NCBI RefSeq assembly: GCF_026248825.1
Contig: NZ_CP110973.1
Location: 3,181,001 to 3,245,000 of the forward strand
Length of the DNA stretch: 64,000 nt
Reading direction: 5' to 3'
Source: Larkinella insperata
Lineage (GTDB): Bacteria > Bacteroidota > Bacteroidia > Cytophagales > Spirosomataceae
A program made the translations under genes and the position numbers. The notes under the pieces are model-generated. The model saw only the letters and a list, made by a program, of their open reading frames with translations. It did no database searches and was not told the origin of the DNA. Positions 25,647-35,233 of the stretch are shown in pieces (positions within the stretch are counted from its first letter, which is position 1; the number at the start of each line of letters is the position of its first letter).

Positions 25647-27440
25647 CCTTTCCTTACCCCCAACCTAATCAACCTGACGTATCATTTTTTTAAGAATGCC
25701 GCCCGGCTATGGCTCGTAACCCTGTTGGTCTTATCAGTACAGGCTTACGGCCAACAAGCTGGCAAACAGGTAGCTAGTGCCAAGGCTGGTTCTGCCAAGG
25801 TTGCATACTCAACCGACAAGCAGGTGGTGGCCAAGGGGCAGCAGTTGTTTCAGCAGAACTGCACGGCCTGCCACAACTTTCTGCAAAAAGGAATCGGGCC
25901 GAATCTGGCCAGCGTAACCACGGAAGTACCGGCTGAGTGGCTGAAAGCGTTTATTCAGAACGCACCGGAAGTTATTAAGCAGGGCGATGCGCGGGCGCAT
26001 GCACTTTTCGAGGAGTACAAGCAGACGATGCCGCCATTCACGCATCTGAGCCAGGGCGATGTTGAAGCACTGATGGCCTTTATTCACTCGAAACGCAAAC
26101 TATCGACTGTGGATGTGGGAAGTGAAAAGCTGGGGGCCGTTCTGAACGATCCCATTCCGGCCAAAATAGCGCAATCCGGTTTGCAGCTCAAACTTGAAGA
26201 GGTAACCACGGCGCCAGCCAGTGCGGACAAAGTTCCGTTGGCGCGCATCAACAAAATGCAGGTGTTGCCGGGTAAAAAAGACCGGCTGTTTCTGGAAGAT
26301 CTGCGCGGAACGCTGTACGAAATGGAGGGTAACTCCCTACGACCGTATATGTCGATGGCGAAAGAACGTTCGGGGTTCATCCATACGCCCGGTCTGGCCA
26401 CCGGTTTTGGCAGTTACGCGTTTCACCCTGACTTCTACGCCAACGGTCTGTTGTATACGACCCACACCGAAAAGGCCAATGCCGCCCCCGCCGACTTCAG
26501 TTACGCCGATTCCATCAAGGTTACGCTGCAGTGGGTGTTAACGGAGTGGAAGGTAGCCGACCCCAACGCTGCGGAGTTTTCGGGAACGGGCCGGGAATTG
26601 TTCCGGATCAACATGGTCAGTCCGATTCACGGCGTCCAGGAAATTACGTTTAACCCGCTGGCCAAACCCGGCACCCCCGACTACGGGATGTTGTACATCG
26701 GCATTGGTGACGGTGGCTGTACGGAAAACGGGTATTACTTCATCTGCAAGGAAAGAAGCCGCCCCTGGGGTAAGGTTCTGCGCATTGATCCGAAAGGCAA
26801 AAACAGTAAAAATGGGAAGTACGGCATCCCGGCGGATAACCCGTACGCCAAGGATAAGTCGGCTTTGGGCGAAATTTTCTGTCAGGGTTTCCGGAACCCC
26901 AACCGCATTAGCTGGACACCGGACGGTAAAATGCTGATCTCCGACATTGGGCAGGCCCATTCCGAGGAGCTGAATCTGGGCAAGGCCGGGGCCGATTACG
27001 GCTGGCCGGAGCGCGAAGGAACCTTCCTAATCAATTACCGGGGCCGTATGGACCGGGTGTACGCCCTGCCCGCCAACGATGCAACCTTCAAGTATACGTA
27101 TCCGGTGGCTCAGTATGACCACGACGAGGGCAATGCGTTCTCGGCGGGATTTGTCTACACGGGAACGGCCATTCCGGCGCTGACGGGCAAGTATATCTTC
27201 GGCGACGTTGTTAACGGACGGGTTTATTACGTGGAAAACAGCCAACTAACGGCGGGTAAACAAACCCCGATTCGGGAGCTGGCAATTCAGGTGGCGGGTA
27301 AACCGGCAACCTTCCAGCAGTTGAGCAACAGCAAAAAAACGGATTTGCGGTTTGGCGTTGGCCTGAATAATGACTTCTTCCTGTATACGAAAGCCGACGG
27401 GCGCATCTACAAAGTCACGGCTTGCGTCCCGGTTCAATAG
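25638..27440 (+). CDS. Cytochrome c-PQQ-type sugar dehydrogenase fusion
   Basis: 600 residues, exported with a long N-region before the hydrophobic core (LWLVTLLVLSVQAYGQ). A class I cytochrome c domain (about 60-155) has CTACH (Cys75, Cys78, His79 for haem) and a likely Met ligand in QTMPPF. The rest is a six-bladed glucose/sorbosone dehydrogenase propeller (GFGSYAFHPDFYANGLLYT; YIGIGDGG; GKVLRIDPKGKNSKNGKYGI; CQGFRNPNRISW; GLTYGWPE-like ADYGWPEREG). In this family the propeller oxidises a sugar using PQQ or a similar cofactor and the haem accepts electrons. A 12-bp inverted repeat overlaps its start codon, and an 18-bp-stem terminator follows. Confidence 0.88.
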   Translation: MKIPFLTPNLINLTYHFFKNAARLWLVTLLVLSVQAYGQQAGKQVASAKAGSAKVAYSTDKQVVAKGQQLFQQNCTACHNFLQKGIGPNLASVTTEVPAEWLKAFIQNAPEVIKQGDARAHALFEEYKQTMPPFTHLSQGDVEALMAFIHSKRKLSTVDVGSEKLGAVLNDPIPAKIAQSGLQLKLEEVTTAPASADKVPLARINKMQVLPGKKDRLFLEDLRGTLYEMEGNSLRPYMSMAKERSGFIHTPGLATGFGSYAFHPDFYANGLLYTTHTEKANAAPADFSYADSIKVTLQWVLTEWKVADPNAAEFSGTGRELFRINMVSPIHGVQEITFNPLAKPGTPDYGMLYIGIGDGGCTENGYYFICKERSRPWGKVLRIDPKGKNSKNGKYGIPADNPYAKDKSALGEIFCQGFRNPNRISWTPDGKMLISDIGQAHSEELNLGKAGADYGWPEREGTFLINYRGRMDRVYALPANDATFKYTYPVAQYDHDEGNAFSAGFVYTGTAIPALTGKYIFGDVVNGRVYYVENSQLTAGKQTPIRELAIQVAGKPATFQQLSNSKKTDLRFGVGLNNDFFLYTKADGRIYKVTACVPVQ

Positions 27441-27462
27441 ACGGTTTTGAAAGGATCGCCTA

Positions 27463-27502
27463 AAAGAAAGGCTCCCCGAACTATCGGGGAGCCTTTCTTT
27501 TG
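27463..27502. terminator. Strong bidirectional terminator
   Basis: A perfect 18-bp inverted repeat (27463-27480 with 27485-27502) around ACTA, with A-rich and T-rich ends. It lies between the convergent sugar dehydrogenase and histidine kinase genes. Confidence 0.9.
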
Positions 27503-27548
27503 TGTACGATTAGCTGCAGAAATGTGGCCAGAATGATTCTGGCCGTCG

Positions 27549-29246
27549 TTACAATTCCGTGCCGACCACCGCTGTTTTTACGAGTACACTGACTGGTAAA
27601 TAAACTGTAAATGTTGCTCCTTCGCCGGGAGTGCTCTGGGCCGCGATGGTACCGCCGTGCATCTCGGCCACTTTCTTGCAGATGGTCAGGCCGATACCCG
27701 TTCCGGCGTACTGATCCCGGCTGTGGAGCCGTTGGAACAGCTGAAAAATCCGGTCGTGGTAGCGCTCGTCGAAACCAATGCCGTTGTCTTCAACGCTGAT
27801 GGCCAGGTAAGCCGGCTCCCGCTTCCGCATGGGAACCGGAATATCGAAAATGGTTACTTTCTCGGTGCGAACCCGGATTTGGGGCGGCCGTTCCGGCGAC
27901 CGGAATTTCAGGGCGTTGGAAAGCAGATTCTGAAACATCTGCCGGAGTTGCAGCGGATTCCCCTTGATGGTCGGCAGAGACTGGCATTTGATCTGGGCGT
28001 TGCGTTCCCGGATGTTAAGTTCCAGGTCAACCATAACTTCGTTGACCAGATCGTTGAGATCGACCGGCCGGAAGGTTTGCTGGTGGGTGTTAAGCCGGGA
28101 GTAGGAGAGCAGGTCCTTGATCAGGACGTGCATCCGCTCGGCCGCCGAGTGCATACGATGAATCATGTCTTTCGCCGAAGAATTTAGTTCAGACGAAGCC
28201 TGCTCAAGGAGCAGCGTGCCAAACGACTGGATTTTTCGTAACGGTTCCTGCAGATCGTGGGAGGCTACGTAAGCAAACTCGGCCAGTTCCTGGTTGCTCC
28301 GGTTTAACTCACCAATGTTCATTTGCAGTTCCAGTTGATACTGCTCGAGCTGCTGTTTGGTTTCGGTCAGTTCCTGGTTGTCTTTCAGGGTCCGGTCCAT
28401 CATCTTCTGGGCGTGAATGTTCACCAGAAAGCCGTTCCAGGAAATCACCTGTTTTTCATCGTTAAGAATGGCCGTTGCGTTGATCAGGTGCCAGATGTAT
28501 TCACCCGTGGCCGCGTTTCGGATCCGGATTTCGTTCTGAAAATTGGTTTGTGCCGGAAGGTGTTCCCGCCAGTGCCAGTTTTTGTACGCATCGTCGGCAT
28601 GAACGACGCTCCGCCAGCCACGGTCATTCAGCACGTCGAGGGTCGTGCCGGTGTAATCCAGCAACCATTTATTGGTATATAGGAATTGGCCTTCATTCGT
28701 GGCCGTAAAAATCATCAGCGGCAGCGAATTCGTTAGCGTTTGGTACTGGTTTTCGCTCTCCCGGAGCTGTTCGGCCAGTTGCTGCACTTGCCGGTTGTGC
28801 TGCCGGATCTGCTCAATGGGAGAAAGAACGGGTTCATCGCGTAAGTGCCCTTCCCATTCCTGAAGGGTAACGTCGCTGAGCCGGTCCTGAGCTGGGAGTC
28901 GGAATTGGAGGGTAATTTCCGAGCCGCATTCGCTTTCGGCCAGGGCGAGGTGGGTCACTAATTGTCGGGCATACTGAATGCCGGTCTGGCTGGATCCGTT
29001 GAGCCGGTAGTTTTTCACCTGAATCCTGGCCAGCAAGTGCCGTTCTTTTTCCTCCGAAAGGCCCAGCGTCAGCGTCATCGCGTGACGGTGAGCCATGACA
29101 TCCTGGGCTATTTCAGAAACCGCCGTTGCAAATGAGGTTTGATCAGCCAGGGGCAGACCCGCTAACTCCGCCAGTTTCATCGTCCTTTTATACGCCTGAA
29201 TCAAATCCAGTTCTTTGTCTAAAACGACTTTCGCTACTTCCTTCAT
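27549..29246 (-). CDS. Sensor histidine kinase with RsbT-like N-terminal domain and PAS
   Basis: 565 residues from ATG 29246, with no membrane segment. Residues 1-120 (DLIQAYKRTMKLAELAGLPL; ADQTSFATAVSEIAQDVMAH) resemble the anti-sigma/switch kinase RsbT family (GHKL fold), though its later ATP motifs look weak. A PAS domain (about 175-290) and a coiled coil follow. The HisKA box is AYVASHDLQEPLRKIQSFG with His near 330. The HATPase motifs are NLLSNALKF, VEDNGIGFDERY, and AGTGIGLTICKKVAEMHGG. It is divergent from a LytTR regulator and a second kinase and may act with them. The combination of RsbT-like and HisKA modules in one protein is unusual. Confidence 0.88.
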   Translation of the reverse strand: MKEVAKVVLDKELDLIQAYKRTMKLAELAGLPLADQTSFATAVSEIAQDVMAHRHAMTLTLGLSEEKERHLLARIQVKNYRLNGSSQTGIQYARQLVTHLALAESECGSEITLQFRLPAQDRLSDVTLQEWEGHLRDEPVLSPIEQIRQHNRQVQQLAEQLRESENQYQTLTNSLPLMIFTATNEGQFLYTNKWLLDYTGTTLDVLNDRGWRSVVHADDAYKNWHWREHLPAQTNFQNEIRIRNAATGEYIWHLINATAILNDEKQVISWNGFLVNIHAQKMMDRTLKDNQELTETKQQLEQYQLELQMNIGELNRSNQELAEFAYVASHDLQEPLRKIQSFGTLLLEQASSELNSSAKDMIHRMHSAAERMHVLIKDLLSYSRLNTHQQTFRPVDLNDLVNEVMVDLELNIRERNAQIKCQSLPTIKGNPLQLRQMFQNLLSNALKFRSPERPPQIRVRTEKVTIFDIPVPMRKREPAYLAISVEDNGIGFDERYHDRIFQLFQRLHSRDQYAGTGIGLTICKKVAEMHGGTIAAQSTPGEGATFTVYLPVSVLVKTAVVGTEL

Positions 29247-30124
29247 TGTAGTATCAAACAATTCGTGCTACTCGATGATCTGATGATCACCCTTCCTGAC
29301 CATTTCTAACGTTTGCAACTTCAATCTTCCTTTTGTCCTATCGCTATGGTGTTTACCGGACAAAGTAGACGAGTCTGAAAAGCCGTTGTATACGCTATCC
29401 TTCTCGTGTTATTGCGTTGGGTCTTTATCTAAAACAGGCCCCATTGTAAAGGGCCCAATCGTGATAAAGAGCCTTTTTTATACCAATCTAGCCTTGTTTA
29501 CATAGGAACAAGCTCCTGGATAAAGAGAGAAAAATCGTAAGAGCCAGCGTTTTTTTGATATAAACTTTTATCAAGCGAATTGTTCTTCTAATTTTTTAGC
29601 GAATATACTTAAAAATAATCAGACAGCCGTTTGGTCAATTTTTAAAAATAAAATCAATTTAAAAAAGTGATAAATCAGCGTCCGTCAAGGGGGTAACTAC
29701 CTGTTACAGGCTTTGCCGAAACAGATAATGAAATGTTACCCAACGGGAAGCCGTAGCTTCGATGAAGGAACGGGTTTTACAGTCATCTTTCCGAGTTTGG
29801 CGCCATTTTTCAAGAGGTTGGCCTACATTTCCAGGCAGGTGTGGAGCCTGACAGTTAGTTTCGTTACGCGCAACGAAAAGCCATCCTTATAGCATGTGAT
29901 GCATTCCCTAGCTGTACTCCGTCGTGAACTTGCATCCGCGCGAGCTGTTCTGTCTGCTCTTTCCATCACCACCCGGAGATCCGGGAAGATAGAATCCTGA
30001 TCCATGCGGAGCCTGGCTTATTTTGTTGGCGATCTGGTTATAAATTACTGACACCCATGTGTCTAAATCGATTGGGCGTTATCTTACAGGGTTTTTTGCG
30101 CAACACGAATCAATAAGAACGGCT
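29247..30124. other. 878-bp divergent intergenic region
   Basis: Separates the RsbT-like kinase gene from the LytTR regulator gene. The centre (about 29540-29680) is strongly AT-rich. A weak GGCCC/GGGCC hairpin lies near 29437-29456, followed further on by a T run. No open frame has coding character, and no tRNA or known RNA fold was recognised. It probably holds the promoters of both divergent genes. Confidence 0.4.
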
Positions 30125-30904
30125 ATGGCGGAAAATACAATTCAAATTCTGGTGATTGAAGACGAAGCGGTCCTGGCGTTGTACGTGAGTGATCTGCTGG
30201 AGGCTCAGGGCTACGAAGTCGTGGGAATTGCTGATAATGGCCCGGAAGCCCTGACGCTTTACCAACAACACCGGGTCGACCTGATTCTGTGCGACATCAA
30301 CCTGAAAGGCGATTGGGATGGCATCGAAACGGTCGAGAAAATGCTAACCTTCAAACCCGCGCCCCTCATTTACGTTACGGCTCTGACGGATAAAGAAACC
30401 ATCGAACGCGCCAAACAAACGTTTCCGGCGGCTTACCTGGCCAAACCCATTCGTCCGGATAACCTGCGCATTGCCGTCGATCTGGCCATTCATACTTTTG
30501 TGACGAAAAAACGGACCGCCCTGACACCCGGCGAAACCAGACCGGCCGCAACCGAGAAAGATAGCTCCAGCCGGGAAACCATCCTGCGCATCGAAGAACA
30601 GGTGTTCATCAAGCATAACTACCAGTTTGTCCGCATTGCGCTGGAAGATATTCTGCTGCTCGAAGCCGATAATGCCTATACGACCATCATCACCTCATCC
30701 CATAAGTATGCCCTGCGGCTGGCGCTCGGTACGACGCTCAACCGGCTGGACTTTCGTCCGCTGGTGCGGGTTCACCGCTCTTACGTGGTGAATGTTAAAA
30801 AAATATCCGGTTTTAACGAGCGGGAGATTCATATCCATTCACTCACCATTCCGTTGAGCCAACAGTATAAGGACGATTTTATGCGCCAGTTTCAATACCG
30901 CTGA
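30125..30904 (+). CDS. LytTR-family response regulator
   Basis: 259 residues. A receiver domain (about 5-125) has the acidic pocket VIEDE, phospho-acceptor Asp57 in LILCDINLKG, Thr in IYVTALT and Lys in AYLAKPI. A linker leads to a LytTR DNA-binding domain (about 160-259; VFIKHNYQFVRIALEDILLLEADNAYTTI, read in part; LVRVHRSYVVNVKKI). Such regulators bind direct repeats upstream of targets. ATG 30125 gives the standard receiver start; an upstream GTG at 30059 would add 22 residues of no clear fold. It is followed 38 bp later by a TPR histidine kinase, its likely partner. Confidence 0.93.
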   Translation: MAENTIQILVIEDEAVLALYVSDLLEAQGYEVVGIADNGPEALTLYQQHRVDLILCDINLKGDWDGIETVEKMLTFKPAPLIYVTALTDKETIERAKQTFPAAYLAKPIRPDNLRIAVDLAIHTFVTKKRTALTPGETRPAATEKDSSSRETILRIEEQVFIKHNYQFVRIALEDILLLEADNAYTTIITSSHKYALRLALGTTLNRLDFRPLVRVHRSYVVNVKKISGFNEREIHIHSLTIPLSQQYKDDFMRQFQYR

Positions 30905-30942
30905 CACCATCTCTCAATCACATCCATACATCATCTTCCGCC

Positions 30943-32811
30943 ATGAAATTCCCGCTGAGGCTGCTTTTCGTCCTGTTTCTGCCGATTGGGTACGGGATGG
31001 GGCAAACCACCCCGCCAACTACGTATACGGCTTTGCAGGCTCAGGTAGCCGACCTACCCGATACGGTTCGCTTTGAGCGGCTCTCCGATTTTTGCCGACA
31101 TATGCAGGAAAAGGCTCAATTCGATGAATCGGCCCGGGCCATTCCCGACCTGATGCGGATTGCCCAGCGAAACCGCAACCAGTCGCTGCTGGGCCGAACC
31201 TACATGGTGATGGGGTACCAGGAACGGGGGCTTAATAAAGTAACACCAGCAATTGATAACTTTCAGCGAGCCCAGGTGATTTTTGGGACCGCTGGCCAAT
31301 ACCAGCGGCAAATCCGGGCTTTGCAGCGCATCGACAATATTTACGTCCATTTGCGGGAGTTGACAATGGCCGAAAAGTATTGCCTTCGGGCCCTGCAGAT
31401 TGCCCGGCAGCACAAACTGGAAGGGGAAGTAGCCAATCTCTATACCGACCTTGCTACGATTGCAGACATTCGAAAGAACTACACCAAGGCACTGGATTAC
31501 AACGAGAAAGCCATTCAAATCTACCGTGCCCGGAAAGAAGATTATTCGGCTACGTTGTTTAACCGGGGCATCATCCTTAAAAACGCCGGTCGGTATCAGG
31601 AGTCGATCGACACTTACGCGCAGTGTCTGGCCATTGCTCAACGGACGAACGACCACCTGCTCGCGGGCATGGTTTACGTTAATCTTCCCAACACCCTGCT
31701 GCTGCTAAACCGGGCTGACGAAGCCGAGCGCTACATCCGGCGGGCCCTCAAATGGGCCCGGCAGCAACCCCAAAGCCAGTTTTATTACCAGTACATCTAC
31801 GAAACGCTGACGGACATTTACCAGAAGCGGGGCCAGTATCAGCAGGCGCTGGCGTACCATAAACAGTGGGTTATGTACCGGGATAGCCTCTTTAATGCCG
31901 AGAAAAGCCGTCAGCTGATCGAGATCGAAACCCGCTATCAGACCCGGGAAAAACAGCAGCAGATTCTGCAGTTGGATGCCGACAACCTGCGGAAGAAACA
32001 GCAGGTTGGCTGGCTGGTGGCCGGTATAGCCCTGCTGGTTCTGCTCTTGGGTATGATGGCGTGGCAGTACCGCACCATCCGGCGGATGAACCAGGCGCTG
32101 GGAGAAACCAATCAAACGCTTTCGCAGGCCAACCAGCGCATCAGCCAGCAGGCGGTTCAGCTTAAGGAACTAATGAAAGAATTACACCACCGGGTGAAAA
32201 ATAACCTGGCGATTGTATCGAGTCTGCTCTATTTGCAGTCTAACCGGCTGGAGGACGAAAACGCCATCCGGGCCGTGCGGGACGGTCAGCAGCGGGTTGA
32301 GGCCATGTCGCTGATTCACCAGCAATTGTACCAGACTGATAATGTAACTCTGGTGAGTATGCCCGAATACATTGGTGATCTGGTACACGGGCTGATGCAG
32401 TCGTTCAGCCACAAAGATGCGCTGGCGCTGCAACTGGATATCGATCCCATCGAAGTCGATGTCGAAATGGCCGTTCCGCTGGGATTGATTATCAATGAAC
32501 TGGTCACCAATGTGTTTAAACACGCTTTTCGGGATGTCGCCCAGCCGCAACTGAGCCTCCGTTTATGGACGGATGAACACTTGTTTCTGGAAGTGAAAGA
32601 CAATGGACCGGGCGTCGACATCGATCAGTGGCAAAAGCCGGGGCGCTCCTTCGGCAAACGGCTGATCCAGTCGCTGACCAAGCAGGTTGGCGCCCGGCTG
32701 GAAATTCACAATGAGGGAGGAACCTGTTTTCGACTGATCATTCCGCCCGTTCCAACCGTTGGCGGCTGGAAAAGCCGTTCGGTTACCGTGAGTGATTCGG
32801 TATTGGTTTAG
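30943..32811 (+). CDS. TPR-containing sensor histidine kinase (HisKA_2 family)
   Basis: 622 residues. A signal peptide (MKFPLRLLFVLFLPIGYGMG) and periplasmic tetratricopeptide repeats (about 60-330; for example AEKYCLRALQIARQHKLEGE, YTKALDYNEKAIQIYRARKE) precede one transmembrane helix (about 350-372, VGWLVAGIALLVLLLGMMAW), a coiled coil, a HisKA_2 box ELHHRVKNNLAIVSSLLYLQ (His415/416), and an HATPase domain (PLGLIINELVTNVFKHAF; KDNGPGVD). The C-terminal GTGLG box appears degenerate (GRSFGKRLIQSL). It should sense an envelope signal and phosphorylate the LytTR regulator encoded just upstream. Confidence 0.92.
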   Translation: MKFPLRLLFVLFLPIGYGMGQTTPPTTYTALQAQVADLPDTVRFERLSDFCRHMQEKAQFDESARAIPDLMRIAQRNRNQSLLGRTYMVMGYQERGLNKVTPAIDNFQRAQVIFGTAGQYQRQIRALQRIDNIYVHLRELTMAEKYCLRALQIARQHKLEGEVANLYTDLATIADIRKNYTKALDYNEKAIQIYRARKEDYSATLFNRGIILKNAGRYQESIDTYAQCLAIAQRTNDHLLAGMVYVNLPNTLLLLNRADEAERYIRRALKWARQQPQSQFYYQYIYETLTDIYQKRGQYQQALAYHKQWVMYRDSLFNAEKSRQLIEIETRYQTREKQQQILQLDADNLRKKQQVGWLVAGIALLVLLLGMMAWQYRTIRRMNQALGETNQTLSQANQRISQQAVQLKELMKELHHRVKNNLAIVSSLLYLQSNRLEDENAIRAVRDGQQRVEAMSLIHQQLYQTDNVTLVSMPEYIGDLVHGLMQSFSHKDALALQLDIDPIEVDVEMAVPLGLIINELVTNVFKHAFRDVAQPQLSLRLWTDEHLFLEVKDNGPGVDIDQWQKPGRSFGKRLIQSLTKQVGARLEIHNEGGTCFRLIIPPVPTVGGWKSRSVTVSDSVLV

Positions 32812-32930
32812 CGGGTCAACACGGTCTGAAAAGCGGCTGAACCCTAAAAGCCGTTGAAATTGCCGCGTGAGTTGAAACGGGTTAAGGCTGGTTCCGGCCA
32901 GGCGATTTCCTTTATTACGCTACCGTGCAT

Positions 32931-32938
32931 TAAATTTG
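32931..32938 (+). promoter_or_regulatory. Bacteroidota -7 promoter element
   Basis: TAAATTTG matches TAnnTTTG exactly, 38 bp before the ATG of the GH43-like gene. The -33 region is weak. Confidence 0.5.
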
Positions 32939-32976
32939 CAGGTTTCAAAGAATAAATTGAAGGGACGAATCCAGTT

Positions 32977-34761
32977 ATGAACATCTTTGATAGCAGGTTT
33001 TGGTTTGGGAGCATTCTCCTTTTAATTGCTTTTCACGGTGTTGCCCAGCAGCAGACGTACTGCAACCCGATGGACATCAGCTATCGGTATAATTTTGAAC
33101 AATTGAACGAACGGATTTCCTACCGTTCCGGTGCCGACCCGGTTATTATTAACCATAAAGTGGGCAACAAGCCGGGCGAATATTTCCTGTTTGTAACCAT
33201 TTCGGGCGGCTGGTGGAAGTCGAAGGATTTGGTAAACTGGCAGTATGTGGTTCCGGATAAGTGGCCGATGGAAGATATGTGCGCCCCGGCGGCTGTGTCG
33301 GTGCGGGATACGCTGTTTCTGTTTCAGTCGACGTTTGAACAACGGCCCATTTTCTATTCCACCGAGCCGGAGAAAGGCAAGCTGAAGTTTTACAACCGCT
33401 GGCTGCCCCGATTGCCCAAAGATATCGGCCCCTGGGACCCGGCGCTCTTTCACGACCCTGACACGGATAAATGGTACATGTACTGGGGTTCCTCCAACGT
33501 TTATCCCATCTTCGGGGCGGAACTCGACCACAGCCGCCGGTTGACGTACAAAAATCCGGAACCGTCCAAGGCCTACCAGCCCATGTTGTGGCTAGACCCC
33601 TGGCAGCACGGCTGGGAGCGTTTCGGACCCAACCATTCCGACCCCATCAAACCATTCACGGAAGGGGCCTGGATGACCAAGCACAACGGCAAATATTACC
33701 TTCAGTACGGTGCGCCCGGTACTGAGTACAACGTTTACGCCAACGGCACCTACGTGGGGAAAGACCCGCTCGGCCCCTTTGAGTATGCGCCCTACAACCC
33801 GATTGCCTACAAGCCGGGCGGCTATGCCACCGGTACGGGGCACGGCAACACATTTCAGGATAATTTTGGGAATTACTGGAACACCGGTACCACCTGGCTG
33901 GGTATCGTCTGGGGCATGGAGCGCCGGATTGTTATGCACCCCGCCGGTTTCGACAAAGACGATCAGTTGTACGCCAATACGCGCTTCGGGGATTTTCCGC
34001 ACCGCCTGCCCACCCGCCAGTGGCAGAACAGCAACGAACTGTTTACGGGCTGGATGTTACTCAATTACAAAAAGCCGGTGACGGCTTCTTCTACCCTCGA
34101 TACGCTACGGGCTGAACTAACCGTCGACGAAAACCCGCGCACCTTCTGGGTACCTACGAAAAACCAGTCCGGCGAAACCCTGACGACGGATCTGGGCGCA
34201 GAGCACGACGTTCGGGCGGTGCAGGTCAATTACGTCGATTATAAAAATACCATTTTTGACAGTGACTCTACGGTTTATACGCAGTTTCGTCTCTACGCGT
34301 CCAAGGATGGTAAAAAGTGGGACAAAATTGCCGATCTGACACAGGAACCCCGGCGGGACCGGGCCTGCGCCTACGTCGAATTATCCGCCCCCGTGCGGGC
34401 ACGGTACATACGGTACGAGCACGTCTACACGGCCGGGCCGTACGTGGCCATCAACGGTTTTCGGGTGTTTGGAAATGGTTTGGGAAAGGCACCGGCGACC
34501 CCTGCTAAGTTAACCGTCGTGCGGCAGAAAGACCAGCGGAATGCCGACATTACCTGGCAGAAAGTGCCGGGCGCGGTGGGATATAACATTCTGTGGGGAA
34601 TCGGGAAAGACAAACTCTACCAGACCTACCAGATCTGGAACGACCAGCCCAATCAACTGGAGCTTCGGGCGCTTAACGTTGGCGTGCCGTACTATTTCGC
34701 CATCGAAGCGTTCAATGAAAACGGGGTTTCGACGGTGAGCCAGGTGATCGGACCGCAGTAA
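32977..34761 (+). CDS. GH43-like five-bladed propeller protein with discoidin and Fn3 domains
   Basis: 594 residues, exported (FWFGSILLLIAFHGVAQ). The N-terminal 370 residues look like a family 43/117-type propeller: YRSGADPVIINH with a likely catalytic Asp, WWKSKDLVNWQYV, MEDMCAPAAVSV, GPWDPALFHDPDTDKWYMYW, EGAWMTKHNGKYYLQYGAPG. A discoidin-like (F5/8 type C) domain (about 370-505) and one fibronectin type III domain (about 505-594; ITWQKVPGAVGYNILWG) follow. It is probably a secreted glycosidase or glycan-binding protein; the exact family needs a search. It has its own -7 box and ends at a perfect palindrome. Confidence 0.78.
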   Translation: MNIFDSRFWFGSILLLIAFHGVAQQQTYCNPMDISYRYNFEQLNERISYRSGADPVIINHKVGNKPGEYFLFVTISGGWWKSKDLVNWQYVVPDKWPMEDMCAPAAVSVRDTLFLFQSTFEQRPIFYSTEPEKGKLKFYNRWLPRLPKDIGPWDPALFHDPDTDKWYMYWGSSNVYPIFGAELDHSRRLTYKNPEPSKAYQPMLWLDPWQHGWERFGPNHSDPIKPFTEGAWMTKHNGKYYLQYGAPGTEYNVYANGTYVGKDPLGPFEYAPYNPIAYKPGGYATGTGHGNTFQDNFGNYWNTGTTWLGIVWGMERRIVMHPAGFDKDDQLYANTRFGDFPHRLPTRQWQNSNELFTGWMLLNYKKPVTASSTLDTLRAELTVDENPRTFWVPTKNQSGETLTTDLGAEHDVRAVQVNYVDYKNTIFDSDSTVYTQFRLYASKDGKKWDKIADLTQEPRRDRACAYVELSAPVRARYIRYEHVYTAGPYVAINGFRVFGNGLGKAPATPAKLTVVRQKDQRNADITWQKVPGAVGYNILWGIGKDKLYQTYQIWNDQPNQLELRALNVGVPYYFAIEAFNENGVSTVSQVIGPQ

Positions 34762-34799
34762 AACAACGGGCCGCTCCCTGCAGGGAGCGGCCCGTTGTT
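34762..34799. terminator. Perfect 38-bp palindrome between convergent genes
   Basis: Two 19-nt arms (34762-34780, 34781-34799) are exact reverse complements with no spacer. It begins right after the GH43-like stop and lies 17 bp from the end of the opposite gene. In RNA it would fold as a very stable hairpin; there is no long T tract. Confidence 0.7.
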
Positions 34800-34816
34800 C
34801 GGTTGGTTCATCAAGG

Positions 34817-35107
34817 TTAACTGGCCGATTCGTCGGTCACTGGGTCTATATCCAGATTGTTTGCTTTCGCAAATTCATCGCGGGTGCCCTCAAAATGGCT
34901 GAAAATATCATTGACGGTATCGACGTTGTCCGCAATTTTGGCGTGCATGTCGTCGAGTTGTTTTTCCAGGTACGAATCGTTCAGGCCGTTCATGTTGTCC
35001 ACCTCGATCTGGCTGATCTTGGTAATCAACGCCGTCTGGCTGTTCTGAAGGTCTTCCAGTTCGCGAACGACTTTATTCATCAAATCAAATTTTTGGGCCT
35101 TATCCAT
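34817..35107 (-). CDS. Small coiled-coil protein of unknown function
   Basis: 96 residues, acidic, almost entirely helical with heptad character (FDLMNKVVRELEDLQNSQTA; LEKQLDDMHAKIADNVDTVN). No signal peptide, Cys or known motif. The codon use matches its neighbours and the frame ends cleanly beside a convergent terminator, supporting a real gene. It is transcribed alone. It could be a structural or adaptor protein; no function is assigned. Confidence 0.7.
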   Translation of the reverse strand: MDKAQKFDLMNKVVRELEDLQNSQTALITKISQIEVDNMNGLNDSYLEKQLDDMHAKIADNVDTVNDIFSHFEGTRDEFAKANNLDIDPVTDESAS

Positions 35108-35233
35108 ATTTTTCAAACGTTGATTGGTTCCTAACTAAACAACATTTGCTCCAGATGGTTTAGTAAAACTTTTCTTTTTCGGAAAAGACCGGCAACTTCG
35201 CACCGCTAATCTATTTTGAAAAATACGTACTTC

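Noticed and set aside
29823..30005. A 60-codon minus-strand frame in the long divergent spacer
   Set aside because: No hydrophobic core, domain or promoter; arginine-rich random-like composition.
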